Assembly: GCA_963827335.1 (NCBI GenBank)
Contig: CAWHAP010000004.1
Location: 134,800-198,799, forward strand
Direction of reading: 5' to 3'
Source: DASQMT01 sp963827335
Lineage (GTDB): Bacteria; Actinomycetota; Thermoleophilia; Solirubrobacterales; Solirubrobacteraceae
Length of the DNA: 64,000 nt
Shown: one piece after another, positions 33,117 to 42,038 of the stretch
How positions within the stretch are numbered: position 1 is the first letter of the stretch
How the letters are laid out: every line of letters starts with the position of its first letter
The notes under the pieces: model-generated
What the model was told of the DNA's origin: nothing
Database searches by the model: none
What the model saw: the letters and a program-made list of their open reading frames with translations, nothing else
Made by a program: the position numbers and the translations under genes

Positions 33117-34254
33117 AGCGCGCGCGGAGGTCGACCGGCCAGCGCTCGGCCACCGCGCCGTCGCGCACGGCGAGCAGCTCGTCGGACAGGTGGGCGACGG
33201 CGCAGGCGTGGTTCGGGACGACCGCGACGACCTCGCCGAGCCGGGGCGACGGCGTGCCCACCGGCACGTGGACGACGGCGTGGTAGTCGAAGACCTGCTC
33301 GACGGTCGCCTGCGGGTGCGCGGGCAGCGCGCCGTAGCCCGCGAGCCAGTCCGGGCGGTCGCGGCCCAGCGTCTTGGCGCCCGCGTCGAGCACGACCTGG
33401 CCCGGGACGGCGGTGCTGACCACCGTCGCCGCCGCGAACAGGGCGAGCTGCTCCGGCTCGGCCCCGCCGAGCGCGAGCTGCTGGCGGTCGTTGAACACGT
33501 AGGTGCCCGGCCGCTCCTCGTTGACGGGTGGCCGGGCGGAGCGCAGCACGGTGGGTGTCGAGCCGGCGCTCAGCACCTCCGGCTCGAAGCCCGCTTCGGT
33601 GAGCTCGCGGGCGGCGTGGGCCAGCGCGAGCACCTCGTCCATCGCCGCGCCGTCCGCCGCGCCCGGGCGCGCATAGCCGTGGCCGCCGTGCGTGAAGGCG
33701 CCGATCACGTCGAGGCCCGCGCGGGCGGCGCCGCGCGCCAGCGCCGCGACGCGGTCGGGGCTGACGCCCGCACGGTGGTCGCCCGAGTCGATCTCGATCA
33801 CGACCCGCAGCCGCCGGCCCGCGCCGGCCACCGCCTGAGCGAGCGCGACCGCGCCCTCGTGGCTGTCGCAGCCGACGGCGAAGGCGCAGGCGTCGTGCAG
33901 CGCGCGCAGCCGCTCGGCCTTGCCGCCCGCCGCCCACACCGCGTTCGCGACGAAGACGTCGTCGATCCCCGCCCGCACGAGCGCCTCGGCCATGCCGAGC
34001 GTGCCCGCGGTGACGCCGCGTGCGCCGCCCGCGATCTGGCGGTGCGCCAGCGCGGAGGCGCTGTGGGTCTTCGCGTGCGGGCGCAGCGCGATCTCGCGCC
34101 GTCCGAGCTCGGCCGCCATCGCCGCGAGGTTGGCCTCGAGCACGTCGAGGTCGACGAGCACGCACGGCGTGTCGAGCCGCTCGGGGAGCACCGGCGCGGG
34201 CAGCGTCCCGGCACCCGGGTCGACGGGGGGCAGGGCCGGTCGCTCGCGCAGCAT
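33112..34254 (-). CDS. D-threonine aldolase/D-serine dehydratase-family PLP enzyme
   Basis: The 380-residue protein has the alanine-racemase-like fold-type III barrel. PLP Lys 62 is in RPHAKTHS after LDTPCVLVDLDVLEANL, and the C-terminal metal site is in VVPNHACAVAHL (His and Cys, as in D-threonine aldolase and DSD1-type D-serine dehydratase). These enzymes cleave or dehydrate D-3-hydroxy amino acids with a divalent metal. The choice between aldolase and dehydratase cannot be made here. An ATG at 34290 would add 12 residues. It follows the mannitol-dehydrogenase gene on the same strand by 120 bases. Confidence 0.88.
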   Translation of the reverse strand: MLRERPALPPVDPGAGTLPAPVLPERLDTPCVLVDLDVLEANLAAMAAELGRREIALRPHAKTHSASALAHRQIAGGARGVTAGTLGMAEALVRAGIDDVFVANAVWAAGGKAERLRALHDACAFAVGCDSHEGAVALAQAVAGAGRRLRVVIEIDSGDHRAGVSPDRVAALARGAARAGLDVIGAFTHGGHGYARPGAADGAAMDEVLALAHAARELTEAGFEPEVLSAGSTPTVLRSARPPVNEERPGTYVFNDRQQLALGGAEPEQLALFAAATVVSTAVPGQVVLDAGAKTLGRDRPDWLAGYGALPAHPQATVEQVFDYHAVVHVPVGTPSPRLGEVVAVVPNHACAVAHLSDELLAVRDGAVAERWPVDLRARS

Positions 34255-34374
34255 CGGGCCTAGCCTCTCCGCTCGCGCAGCCCGCGTCAACGCACCCTTC
34301 GCGCAGGATGCGGGTTCGCCGGCGGCGTGGCGCGCGGGCGCTCGCCGCCGTGCACGTGGCGCGGCGGCGTCCCG

Positions 34375-35748
34375 CTAGTCCCGGTCGAGCGCGGCGGCGC
34401 CGTCGGCGTCCAGGCGGGCGAGGTGATCGGCCACGAGGTCGCCGAGGGCGTGTGCGAGCTCCGGCCCGAACGGCGCGAGGACCGCGGCGGCGCGGGCCCG
34501 CACGTGGCCGGCGCGGGCGAGCGCCTCGCGCACCGGGGCCGCGCCCGGGTCGTCGACGTCGCCCGTCTCGAGGTGCCGCGCCCAGGCCGCGAGCGCCAGG
34601 GCGATCCAGCGCGGCGGCTCGCCGTCCGCCAGGCGGGCGCGGGCGGGCGCCGCGAACCGGGCCGGCAGCTTCTGCGAGCCGTCCGTGGCGATCTGGTCGA
34701 GCCGGTGCATCATGCGCGGGTTCGACCAGCGCGCGTCGAGCGCGGCGCGGTAGGCGTCCGTGTCGAGGCCGGGCAGCGTGGGGGCGAGGTCGTCGGCCGC
34801 GAGCCGCTCGGCCGCTCCGCGGACCGCCGGGTTCGCCCACGCGTCCGCGACGGTGACCGCGCCCGCGAGCAGGCCGGCGTACGCGAGCAGCGAGTGCACG
34901 CCGTTGAGCAGCCGCAGCTTGCGGTCCTCGTAGGGCCGGGCGTCCGGGACGAGCTCCGCCCCGGCGCGCTCCCATGCGGGCCGCGGGCCGGCGAAGTCGT
35001 CCTCGATCACCCACTGGCGGAACGGCTCGGCGACGACCGCGCCGTGGTCGTCGAGCCCGAGCGCGGCCGCCACCGCAGCGCGGTCGGCGGGAGTGGTCGC
35101 CGGGACGACGCGGTCGACCATCGTGCACGGGAAGCGCGCGTCGATCGTGCCGCCCGCCCGGTCGGCGTACTCGCGCACGAGCCGTTCGAGCACGGCGCCG
35201 TTGCGCGGGAGGTTGTCGCACGAGAGGACCGTCACCGGCCCGGCGTCGCCTGCCGCGGCCCGGCGCATCAGCCCGCGCGCGAGATGGCCGAGCGCGCTGC
35301 GCGGCTCCCCGCCGGCCAGCTCGGCGGCCAGGTCGGGATCGCCGGCGGGCAGCCCGCCGTCCGGGGTGCGCGGGTAGCCCTTCTCGGTCACGGTGAGCGT
35401 CACCACATGGGTCGACGGCGCGGCGAGGAGCGCGGCGAGCCGCGCCGCCTCCGACGGCGCGTGCAGCACCGCGACGATCGGCGTCATCACCGCGATGCGG
35501 TCCGCGTCGGCACCGCGCTCGACGAGGCCGTACAGCCCGTCCTGCGGACCGAGCGCGGCGACGGTGTCGGGCCGGCGCGGCGCGACGCCGCAGATCCCCC
35601 AGTCGCCGGGCTCGGCGGCCAGCGCGTCGGCGGTGTAGGCGGCCTGGTGCGCGCGGTGGAACGCGCCGAGGCCCAGGTGGACGATGCCGACGCCCGGCCG
35701 CGCGCCGAGCGGCGGCCGGACCGTGGCGCCTGACAGCCTCGGGGACAT
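34375..35748 (-). CDS. Mannitol dehydrogenase/fructuronate reductase-family protein
   Basis: The 457-residue protein is a long-chain polyol dehydrogenase. The N-terminal NAD domain begins IVHLGLGAFHRAHQAAYTAD and contains TVTEKGYPRTPDG. The catalytic Lys motif KLRLLNGVHSLLAYAG is at about residue 280. The family oxidises mannitol, arabinitol or related sugar alcohols or reduces fructuronate with NAD(P)H. No sugar transporter or kinase is adjacent. The repeat at 35785 separates its start from the divergent AAA+ gene. Confidence 0.9.
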   Translation of the reverse strand: MSPRLSGATVRPPLGARPGVGIVHLGLGAFHRAHQAAYTADALAAEPGDWGICGVAPRRPDTVAALGPQDGLYGLVERGADADRIAVMTPIVAVLHAPSEAARLAALLAAPSTHVVTLTVTEKGYPRTPDGGLPAGDPDLAAELAGGEPRSALGHLARGLMRRAAAGDAGPVTVLSCDNLPRNGAVLERLVREYADRAGGTIDARFPCTMVDRVVPATTPADRAAVAAALGLDDHGAVVAEPFRQWVIEDDFAGPRPAWERAGAELVPDARPYEDRKLRLLNGVHSLLAYAGLLAGAVTVADAWANPAVRGAAERLAADDLAPTLPGLDTDAYRAALDARWSNPRMMHRLDQIATDGSQKLPARFAAPARARLADGEPPRWIALALAAWARHLETGDVDDPGAAPVREALARAGHVRARAAAVLAPFGPELAHALGDLVADHLARLDADGAAALDRD

Positions 35749-35784
35749 GGCGGCATCCCAGCACACCGTTCGACGGGATTCGGT

Positions 35785-35865
35785 TCCGGTGCTCGGCGTC
35801 CGGCTGACCGTGTCGTATCGTCATGGCCGCGCCGGGCAGCCTCCCGCCTGCGCTCCGGGAGTTAC
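35785..35865 (+). repeat. Family R repeat, copy 1
   Basis: The copy contains TCCGGTGCTCGGCGTCCGGC (35785) and, 30 bases on, GGGCAGCCTCCCGCCTGCGC followed by TCCGGGAGTTAC ending at 35865. Both blocks recur, in the same order and spacing, at 52356-52437, and inverted at 51079-51159. Here it spans the divergent gap and supplies the start codon and first residues of the AAA+ gene in its present frame. Confidence 0.72.
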
Positions 35866-37259
35866 ATTTGGACGCACGAACGACCTCCTTCCTGCGCCAC
35901 GCGGGCGAGCTGACCGGACTCGGGCGATACGACGAGGCCGCCGGGCTGGAGCGGCAGGCGCGCGACGCCGCCGCGCGCGCCGGCGATCCACCGGATGCGC
36001 TGCTCGCATGGCATGCCCAGGTGGCGCGGCGCACGTTCCTGCAGTCCCGCTGGCCGGAGGCCGAGGAGGCCCTCCGCGCGGCGCTGGCGCTGGCGCTCCC
36101 CGGCGACGCGACGCCGCGCGACCGCTTCGACCTCGAGTTCCGCCTCGGGCTCGCGCTGCAGCGCCAGGAGCGCACGGACGAGGCGATCGCGCAGCTCGAG
36201 CGGACGCTCGCCCTCGCGCCGACGCTCGGCCCGGCGTTCGTCGCGCCGCCGGCGGCCACCCGGGCGCTGGTGGCGAGCCTCCGCGCGGCGGGTCGCGAGG
36301 CCGAAGCCGCACGACTCGAGACGACGGTGCCCGCCGCACCGCCCACCGTCGAGCAGCCCGCGCCCACCGGCGAGCAACCTGCACCCGCAGCGCCGCCGGC
36401 ACCCACGCGCCCGCTCCCGCCCGTCCTCGCCGCACCCGCGGACGACAGCGTCGACGCCGTGTTCGCCGACCTCGACGCGCTGATCGGCCTCGCGTCGGCG
36501 AAGGCCCAGTTCAAGCGGCTCGGCGAGCTGCTGCGGATCAACCAGCTCCGCCGCGGCCACGGCCTCAAGACGGCCGGCGTCGTGCTGCACATGGTCTTCA
36601 CCGGCGGCCCGGGCACGGGCAAGACGACGCTCGCGCGGCTGGTCGGGCGCCTCTACCACGCGCTGGGGCTGCTCGAGCGCGGCGACGTCGTCGAGGTCAC
36701 GCGCGCCGACCTCGTCTCGGGCTTCGTGGGCCAGACGGCGCAGCGCACGAACGAGGTGATCGACTCCGCGCTCGGCGGCGTCCTGTTCATCGACGAGGCC
36801 TACGCGCTCGTGCGTCCCGGCGCGGAGGGCGACTTCGGTCCCGAGTCCGTCGCCGAGCTGCTCAAGCGCATGGAGGACGATCGCGACCGGCTCGCGGTGA
36901 TCATCGCCGGCTATCCGGCCGAGATCGGCGCGTTCCTCGCCAGCAACCCGGGCTTCGCGAGCCGCTTCGGGGAGACGCTGCACTTCGAGGACTTCAGCCC
37001 GGCGGAGCTCGTGGAGCTGTTCGAGCGTGCGTTCTGCGCACCGAGCGACTACCGGCTCTCGGACGGCGCCCGCGCGGAGCTCGCGACGATCACGGCCCGG
37101 CTCCACGCCGAGCGCGACGCCTCGTTCGCCAACGCGCGCACGATGCGCAACCTGTTCGAGGACGCGATCGCGCACCAGGCGCAGCGGCTCGGCGGCCGCG
37201 GCGGCGCGGTCACGCGCGAGGAGCTGATGACGCTGGAGGCGGGGGATCTGCGGCGGTAG
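35823..37259 (+). CDS. TPR-like plus CbbX/EccA-type AAA+ ATPase
   Basis: The 478-residue protein has an N-terminal helical repeat domain (about residues 1-165, TPR-like), a Pro/Ala linker (about 168-205) and a CbbX/SpoVK-type AAA+ domain: GGPGTGKTTLAR (Walker A, about 260), VLFIDEAYAL (Walker B, about 320) and IIAGYPAEIGAFLASNPG. This TPR-AAA order is like EccA of type VII secretion, but no ESX genes are nearby. A Rubisco-activase role (CbbX) has no support because no Rubisco is present. The first 15 residues come from a dispersed repeat, so the native start may be further in (TTG near 35868). Confidence 0.85.
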   Translation: MAAPGSLPPALRELHLDARTTSFLRHAGELTGLGRYDEAAGLERQARDAAARAGDPPDALLAWHAQVARRTFLQSRWPEAEEALRAALALALPGDATPRDRFDLEFRLGLALQRQERTDEAIAQLERTLALAPTLGPAFVAPPAATRALVASLRAAGREAEAARLETTVPAAPPTVEQPAPTGEQPAPAAPPAPTRPLPPVLAAPADDSVDAVFADLDALIGLASAKAQFKRLGELLRINQLRRGHGLKTAGVVLHMVFTGGPGTGKTTLARLVGRLYHALGLLERGDVVEVTRADLVSGFVGQTAQRTNEVIDSALGGVLFIDEAYALVRPGAEGDFGPESVAELLKRMEDDRDRLAVIIAGYPAEIGAFLASNPGFASRFGETLHFEDFSPAELVELFERAFCAPSDYRLSDGARAELATITARLHAERDASFANARTMRNLFEDAIAHQAQRLGGRGGAVTREELMTLEAGDLRR

Positions 37260-37268
37260 GGGCGGCCT

Positions 37269-37528
37269 CGGCGAACGTCAACACCGGCATTGAGGGGGGC
37301 GGGTCCGGGGGAGGCGGCGGCGCGCGAGGCGTGGAAGCGGTTCCAGCGACGTCGTCGGCGACTTGACCGCACATATCGCGGTCAAGTCGCCAACCGTGGC
37401 GCCCAACGTCGTAATCACCGCCCCGCCAGGGTCCGTACGACGTTGGGCACACCACCCCGACCGACCCGCCTCCCTCGATGCCCGCCGTTGACGTGCGCGG
37501 AGCGCCCGCCATCACGCCCGCGGACGCC
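37269..37528. repeat. Family P paired-hairpin element, copy C
   Basis: The left end GCGAACGTCAACACCGGCAT (37271) is paired with an inverted right end (CCCTCGATGCCCGCCGTTGA at 37472, extending to 37528). Inside are a perfect 14-bp hairpin GGCGACTTGACCGC / GCGGTCAAGTCGCC (37355-37389) and a perfect 13-bp hairpin GCCCAACGTCGTA / TACGACGTTGGGC (37399-37446). It fills the gap between convergent genes (AAA+ ATPase and P5C dehydrogenase), as copies A and B do elsewhere. Confidence 0.75.
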
Positions 37529-37539
37529 ACTCACCCGAG

Positions 37540-39081
37540 TCAAGACACCACGGTGCGGCTCTGCTCCCGCATGAACTGCTGCACGTAGTACGGCCCGAGC
37601 CCGCCCTTCCCCGTCGACCCGCTGCTCTTCCACCCGCAGAAGGTCTGGAAGCCGGGCCATGCCCCCGTCGTCGCCCCCGCGCGGCGGTTGACGTAGACGA
37701 CGCCCGCCTCGATCTCGTCCAGGAAGCGCGCGAGCTCGCCCTCGTCGCGGCTGAACACCCCCGCCGTGAGCCCGTAGTCGATCGCGTTGGCCTCGGCCAG
37801 CGCCTCGTCGTAGGAGCCCACGCGGGTGACGGTGACGAACGGGACGAAGAGCTCGTCGCGCGTGAGCCGGTGGCCGGCGGGCAGCCCGGTCACCACGGTC
37901 GGCGCGACGAAGTGGCCCGGCAGGTCGAGCACCGTGCCGCCGGCCGCGACGTGACCGTCGCGCTCGGCCTCCGCCACCGCCGTGGTGAAGCGCTCGACCG
38001 CGCGCTCGTCGATCACCGGGCCGGTGTACGCAGCGCGGTCGGCGGGGTCGCCGACCGCCAGCTCCGCCGCCCGCGCGGCGAGCTTGCCGACCAGCTCGTC
38101 GTGGACCTCGTCGAGCACGATCACCCGCGAGCAGGCGCTGCACTTCTGGCCCGAGAAGCCGAAGGCGGAGGAGGCGATGCCGGCCGCGGCGGCGTCGAGG
38201 TCGGCGCTCGCCGCCACGATCGTCGGGTTCTTGCCGCCCATCTCGGTGATCGCCGGGCGGGCGTACGGCCCCTCCTGGAAGCGCCGGCCGAGCGCGCGGC
38301 CGACCTCGGCCGAGCCGGTGAAGACGACGCCGTCGATCGCGCCCTCCGCGAGCGCGCGGCCGGTCGCGGCGCCGCCGTGCACGACGGCGACGACACCCGC
38401 CGGCAGCCCGGCGGCGGCGAACGCCTCGCCCACGAGCGCGCCGGTGCGCGGCGTCTGCTCGGACGGCTTGATCACCACGGTGTTGCCGGCCACGAGCGCG
38501 CCGGCCGACATGCCGGTCACGAGCGCGGCGGGGAAGTTGAACGGCCCGATCACCCCGAACACGCCGAAGGGCCGCAGCACGCTGCGGTTCGTCTCCTCCG
38601 GCGTGAGCTGCCCGAGCGGGATCTCGAAGCCCTCGTGCGCCTCGATCTGCGCGCAGTAGGCCTCGATCAGGTCGATCGCCTCCTGCACCTCGGCGATCGA
38701 CTCCGTGCGGCTCTTGCCGGTCTCGGCCGTCACCGCGGCCGCCATCTCCATGTGGCGCTCGCCGATCGCCGCGCCCGCCCGGCGCAGGAGCGCGCAGCGC
38801 TCGGGAACCGGCGTGCGGCGCCAGGCGGGCTGCGCCGCCCGCGCCCGTTCCACCGCCGCCGCGACGAGCGGGCCGGGAGCCTCGTGCGCGCGGCTGACGA
38901 CGACGTCGGTGCGGCTCGGATCGCGGCGCTCGAAGGCCGGGCCGTCGAACGACGGCACGCCCGCGACGACGTGCGCCAGCGGCTCGGCGGGGCCGCCGCG
39001 GACGGCGTCGAGCGCGGCCTCGAAGGCGGCGTCGGCCTCGGGCGAGCCCGTGCCGCTCGTGTACGTCAGGCGGGTGCTCAC
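37540..39081 (-). CDS. pruA: 1-pyrroline-5-carboxylate dehydrogenase-type aldehyde dehydrogenase
   Basis: The 513-residue protein starts at GTG 39081, overlapping the OppF stop (GTGA). It has the ALDH core (GVIGPFNFPAALVTG, KPSEQTPRTG, FTGSAEVG, Glu in EMGGKNPT) and SAFGFSGQKCSACSR with Cys near residue 314, plus the long C-terminal segment of P5CDH/RocA-type enzymes (GAWPGFQTFCGWKSSGSTGK). It would oxidise glutamate-5-semialdehyde to glutamate, the last step of proline use. Coupling to an oligopeptide transporter fits growth on peptides. No proline dehydrogenase is in the window. Confidence 0.88.
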   Translation of the reverse strand: MSTRLTYTSGTGSPEADAAFEAALDAVRGGPAEPLAHVVAGVPSFDGPAFERRDPSRTDVVVSRAHEAPGPLVAAAVERARAAQPAWRRTPVPERCALLRRAGAAIGERHMEMAAAVTAETGKSRTESIAEVQEAIDLIEAYCAQIEAHEGFEIPLGQLTPEETNRSVLRPFGVFGVIGPFNFPAALVTGMSAGALVAGNTVVIKPSEQTPRTGALVGEAFAAAGLPAGVVAVVHGGAATGRALAEGAIDGVVFTGSAEVGRALGRRFQEGPYARPAITEMGGKNPTIVAASADLDAAAAGIASSAFGFSGQKCSACSRVIVLDEVHDELVGKLAARAAELAVGDPADRAAYTGPVIDERAVERFTTAVAEAERDGHVAAGGTVLDLPGHFVAPTVVTGLPAGHRLTRDELFVPFVTVTRVGSYDEALAEANAIDYGLTAGVFSRDEGELARFLDEIEAGVVYVNRRAGATTGAWPGFQTFCGWKSSGSTGKGGLGPYYVQQFMREQSRTVVS

Positions 39082-40112
39082 GCGGAGGCTCCTTCTTCGT
39101 CGGGTTCGGCTGCGGCGTGCGCGCCGAGGGGCAGGGCGTGGCAGGCGGCCCGGTGTGCCGATCCGGGCGCGGCCCCGGCCACGGCCACCAGCCCGAGGTC
39201 CTCGCCGCGGCAGCGGTCGACGATCCCCAGCCGCTCGGCCTCGCCCGAGGCGACGAGCGGGCAGCGCGGGTGGAAGCGGCAGCCGGACGGGATGCGCGTC
39301 GGGTCCGGGGCCTCGCCGGCGAGGATCTGCGGCTCCATCCGCACCGACTCGGGGACGACCGAGAGCAGCGCCCGGGTGTACGGGTGGCGCGGGTCGGAGA
39401 GCAGCTCCTCGGTCGTGCCCTGCTCGACGATGCGCCCGAGGTACATCACCGCGATGCGGTCGGCGATGTTCCAGGCCAGCCCGAGGTCGTGGGTGACGAT
39501 CAGCATCGTCACGCCGGTCTCGCGCACGAGCTTGAGCATCAGGGCGAGGATCTCGCCGCGCACCGACGCGTCGAGGCTGGAGACCGGCTCGTCGGCCACC
39601 AGCAGGCCCGGCTCCAGCACCATCGCGCCGGCGATCACCACCCGCTGGCGCTGGCCGCCGGACACCTCGTAGGGGTAGAGCGGGAAGAAGCGCTCGGGCG
39701 GGCGCAGCCCGGAGCGGCTCAGCGCGCCGGCGACGAGCTCCTCCTCGTTGCCGCGGCTCCCCTGGACGCGCAGGCCCTCGGCGACCGCCTCGTAGATCGT
39801 CTGGCGCACGTTGAGCGAGCCGGTCGGGTCCTGGAAGACCATCTGGACCGAGCCCCGGTACTCGCGCAGCGACCGGCGGCCGTAGCGCAGCGGCTCGCCC
39901 CGGTAGCGGACCTCGCCCTGCGCCGGGCGCTCGAGCCCCATGATGGTGCGCGCGAGCGTCGTCTTGCCGCAGCCCGACTCGCCCACGAGCGCGAGCACCT
40001 CGCCCTGCGGCAGCTCCAGGTTCACGCCGTCGACCGCGCGGGCGACCGCGCCGTGCCGCGCGCCGAAGCGGACGTGCAGGTCGCGCAGCTCGAGCAGCGG
40101 GCCGTCAGCCAT
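39078..40112 (-). CDS. Oligopeptide ABC transporter ATP-binding protein (OppF/DppF type)
   Basis: The 344-residue ATPase has Walker A GESGCGKTTLAR, signature VSGGQRQRV, Walker B LLVADEPVSS and the switch His in IVTHDLG. The C-terminal oligopeptide_HPY domain includes CRFHPRCPLVASGE, which typically binds a 4Fe-4S cluster or stabilises Opp/Dpp ATPases. It pairs with the preceding OppD-like ATPase (overlap of 8 bases) and powers peptide uptake. Confidence 0.93.
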   Translation of the reverse strand: MADGPLLELRDLHVRFGARHGAVARAVDGVNLELPQGEVLALVGESGCGKTTLARTIMGLERPAQGEVRYRGEPLRYGRRSLREYRGSVQMVFQDPTGSLNVRQTIYEAVAEGLRVQGSRGNEEELVAGALSRSGLRPPERFFPLYPYEVSGGQRQRVVIAGAMVLEPGLLVADEPVSSLDASVRGEILALMLKLVRETGVTMLIVTHDLGLAWNIADRIAVMYLGRIVEQGTTEELLSDPRHPYTRALLSVVPESVRMEPQILAGEAPDPTRIPSGCRFHPRCPLVASGEAERLGIVDRCRGEDLGLVAVAGAAPGSAHRAACHALPLGAHAAAEPDEEGASA

Positions 40113-41118
40113 CGCCCGGCTCGCTTCCGCGCACCTTCACGCACGCGGCGCGGCGGCGCGCGCCGGCGTCCCACAGCTCGACGTCCGTCGACGGGCACTC
40201 CGCGCGCACGTCGGGGCAGCGGGGATGGAACGGGCAGCCGGTCGGCAGCGCGCGCGGGTCGGGCGGGTCGCCCGGCAGCCCGCTCGGGTTGAACCGGAAC
40301 GCCGGGTCGCCGATGATCGGGAACGCCGCCGCCAGCGCCCCCGTGTACGGATGGGCCGGCGCCGCGAACACCTCGTGCGCGGGACCCTCCTCGACGATCC
40401 TCCCCGCGTACATGACCGCGATCCGCGAGCAGTGCGCCGCGAGCGTCGACAGGTCGTGGGTGATGAACAGCGTGGCCAGCCCGAACGCCTCCTGCAGCTC
40501 CTCCAGCAGGCGCAGGATCTGGGCCTGGACCATCACGTCGAGCGCGGTGGTCGGCTCGTCGGCGACCAGCAGCTTCGGGTCGCACGCGAGCGCGAGCGCG
40601 ATCAGCACGCGCTGGCGCTGGCCGCCCGAGAGCTGGTGCGGGTAGTCGCCCGCCCGCCGCTTGGGAATGCCGACCAGCTCGAGCAGCTCCCCGACGCGGA
40701 CGGTCGTCTTGCCGTGCTTGTCCTTCGGATGCAGCTCGATCGCCTCGGCGATCTGGCGGCCGATCCGGTGCACGGGATTGAGCGTGTGCAGCGCGCCCTG
40801 GAAGACGATCGCCATGCCCGACCAGCGCACCGCGCGCAGCCGGCCCGGCTTCATGCCCAGCACGTCCTCGCCCTCCAGCAGCACCTGCCCGGTGATCGTC
40901 GTGCCGCGCGGCAGCAGCCGCAGCAGCGCGCCGCCGAGGCTCGACTTGCCGCAGCCGGACTCGCCGGCCAGGCCGAGCGTCTCGCCCGGCAGGAGGTCCA
41001 GGTCGACGCCGCGCACGGCCTCGAGCGGCCCGGCGCTCGTGCGGTAGGCGACCCGCAGGTCGCGCACCGACAGGAGCGGCGGCGCCGCGACGGCGGCGGG
41101 GACGGTCTCGGCGCTCAT
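40105..41118 (-). CDS. Oligopeptide ABC transporter ATP-binding protein (OppD/DppD type)
   Basis: The 337-residue ATPase has Walker A GESGCGKSSLGG, signature LSGGQRQRV, Walker B LLVADEPTTALD and FITHDLST, followed by the oligopeptide_HPY segment CPFHPRCPDVRAECP. It is the partner of the OppF-like protein. It overlaps the permease gene upstream by 4 bases (ATGA), consistent with a single opp operon ABCDF. Confidence 0.93.
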   Translation of the reverse strand: MSAETVPAAVAAPPLLSVRDLRVAYRTSAGPLEAVRGVDLDLLPGETLGLAGESGCGKSSLGGALLRLLPRGTTITGQVLLEGEDVLGMKPGRLRAVRWSGMAIVFQGALHTLNPVHRIGRQIAEAIELHPKDKHGKTTVRVGELLELVGIPKRRAGDYPHQLSGGQRQRVLIALALACDPKLLVADEPTTALDVMVQAQILRLLEELQEAFGLATLFITHDLSTLAAHCSRIAVMYAGRIVEEGPAHEVFAAPAHPYTGALAAAFPIIGDPAFRFNPSGLPGDPPDPRALPTGCPFHPRCPDVRAECPSTDVELWDAGARRRAACVKVRGSEPGDG

Positions 41119-42038
41119 GACGAGGCGCGCTCCCTCAGGCGCGGATCCAGGGTCTCCTCGATCGCGTGCCCGACGAGCAGGAACCCGAGCACGACCAGCA
41201 CGATGCAGACGCCGGGCGGGATGTACCACCACCAGGCCTCCTGGGTGAGCGCGCCCTGGGTGAACGACTCCTCGAGGATCTTGCCCCACGAGGCGCGCGT
41301 CGGGTCGCCGAGCCCGAGGAACGACAGCGTCGTCTCCGAGAGGATCGCGACGGGCACGGTCAGCGTCGTGTTGGCGAGGATCAGGCCCGACACGTTCGGC
41401 AGGATGTGGCGGCCCATCAGGTGCGCGTCGCTCGCGCCGAGCGCCCGGCTCCGGTCCACGTAGAGCCGCTCCTTGAGCGTCAGCACCTGGGCGCGCACGA
41501 GCCGGGCGGTGGACGGCCAGGACGTGATCCCGATCACGAGGATGATGTTCTCGACCGACGGTCCGAGGACCGCCGCGAGGGCGATCGCGAGCGGCAGGAA
41601 CGGGATGACCAGGAACCACTCGGTCACGCGCATCAGCACGCCGCCGAGACGGCGGCCGTAGAAGCCGGCGGCGATGCCGATCACCGTGCCCAGGACGATC
41701 GCCAGCACGGTCGCGGCGAGCCCGACGAGCAGGCTGATGCGCGAGCCCCAGACGAGCTGGGTGAACACGCTGCGCCCGAGGTTGTCCGTGCCCAGCGGGC
41801 CGAACTCCGACGGCGACGCGAACGCCGGGTTGTCCCCGGCGTTGACCGCGCGCAGGCCGGCCTCGTCGGCCAGCAGCGGGGCGGTGAGCGCCATGAGGAT
41901 GAAGAACACGAGGATCCCGAGCCCGAGCATGCCGGCACGGTCGTGGCGGTAGTCGCGCCACGCGCTCGCGAACGCGCGCCGGCGGCGCTGCCACGCGATC
42001 TTCTTCGCGGAGGGGAGGGCGGGGGTGGCGGTGCTCAT
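41115..42038 (-). CDS. Oligopeptide ABC transporter permease (OppC/DppC type)
   Basis: The 307-residue protein has about six membrane segments and an N-terminal OppC motif (HDRAGMLGLGILVFFILMAL). The EAA loop that contacts the ATPases is in RSRALGASDAHLMGRHILPN, and GTDNLGRSVFTQLVWGSRIS is typical of DppC/OppC. It forms the transport channel with OppB and overlaps its neighbours by 4 bases each. Confidence 0.93.
   Translation of the reverse strand: MSTATPALPSAKKIAWQRRRRAFASAWRDYRHDRAGMLGLGILVFFILMALTAPLLADEAGLRAVNAGDNPAFASPSEFGPLGTDNLGRSVFTQLVWGSRISLLVGLAATVLAIVLGTVIGIAAGFYGRRLGGVLMRVTEWFLVIPFLPLAIALAAVLGPSVENIILVIGITSWPSTARLVRAQVLTLKERLYVDRSRALGASDAHLMGRHILPNVSGLILANTTLTVPVAILSETTLSFLGLGDPTRASWGKILEESFTQGALTQEAWWWYIPPGVCIVLVVLGFLLVGHAIEETLDPRLRERASS

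Noticed and set aside
33104..36622. A leftward open frame of 1172 codons across the D-threonine-aldolase, mannitol-dehydrogenase and AAA+ genes
   Set aside because: It shadows three well-supported genes in another frame and has extreme Arg/Ala content.
35823..37259. CbbX Rubisco activase
   Set aside because: No Rubisco or Calvin-cycle gene is in the window, and the N-terminal TPR-like domain is not found in CbbX.
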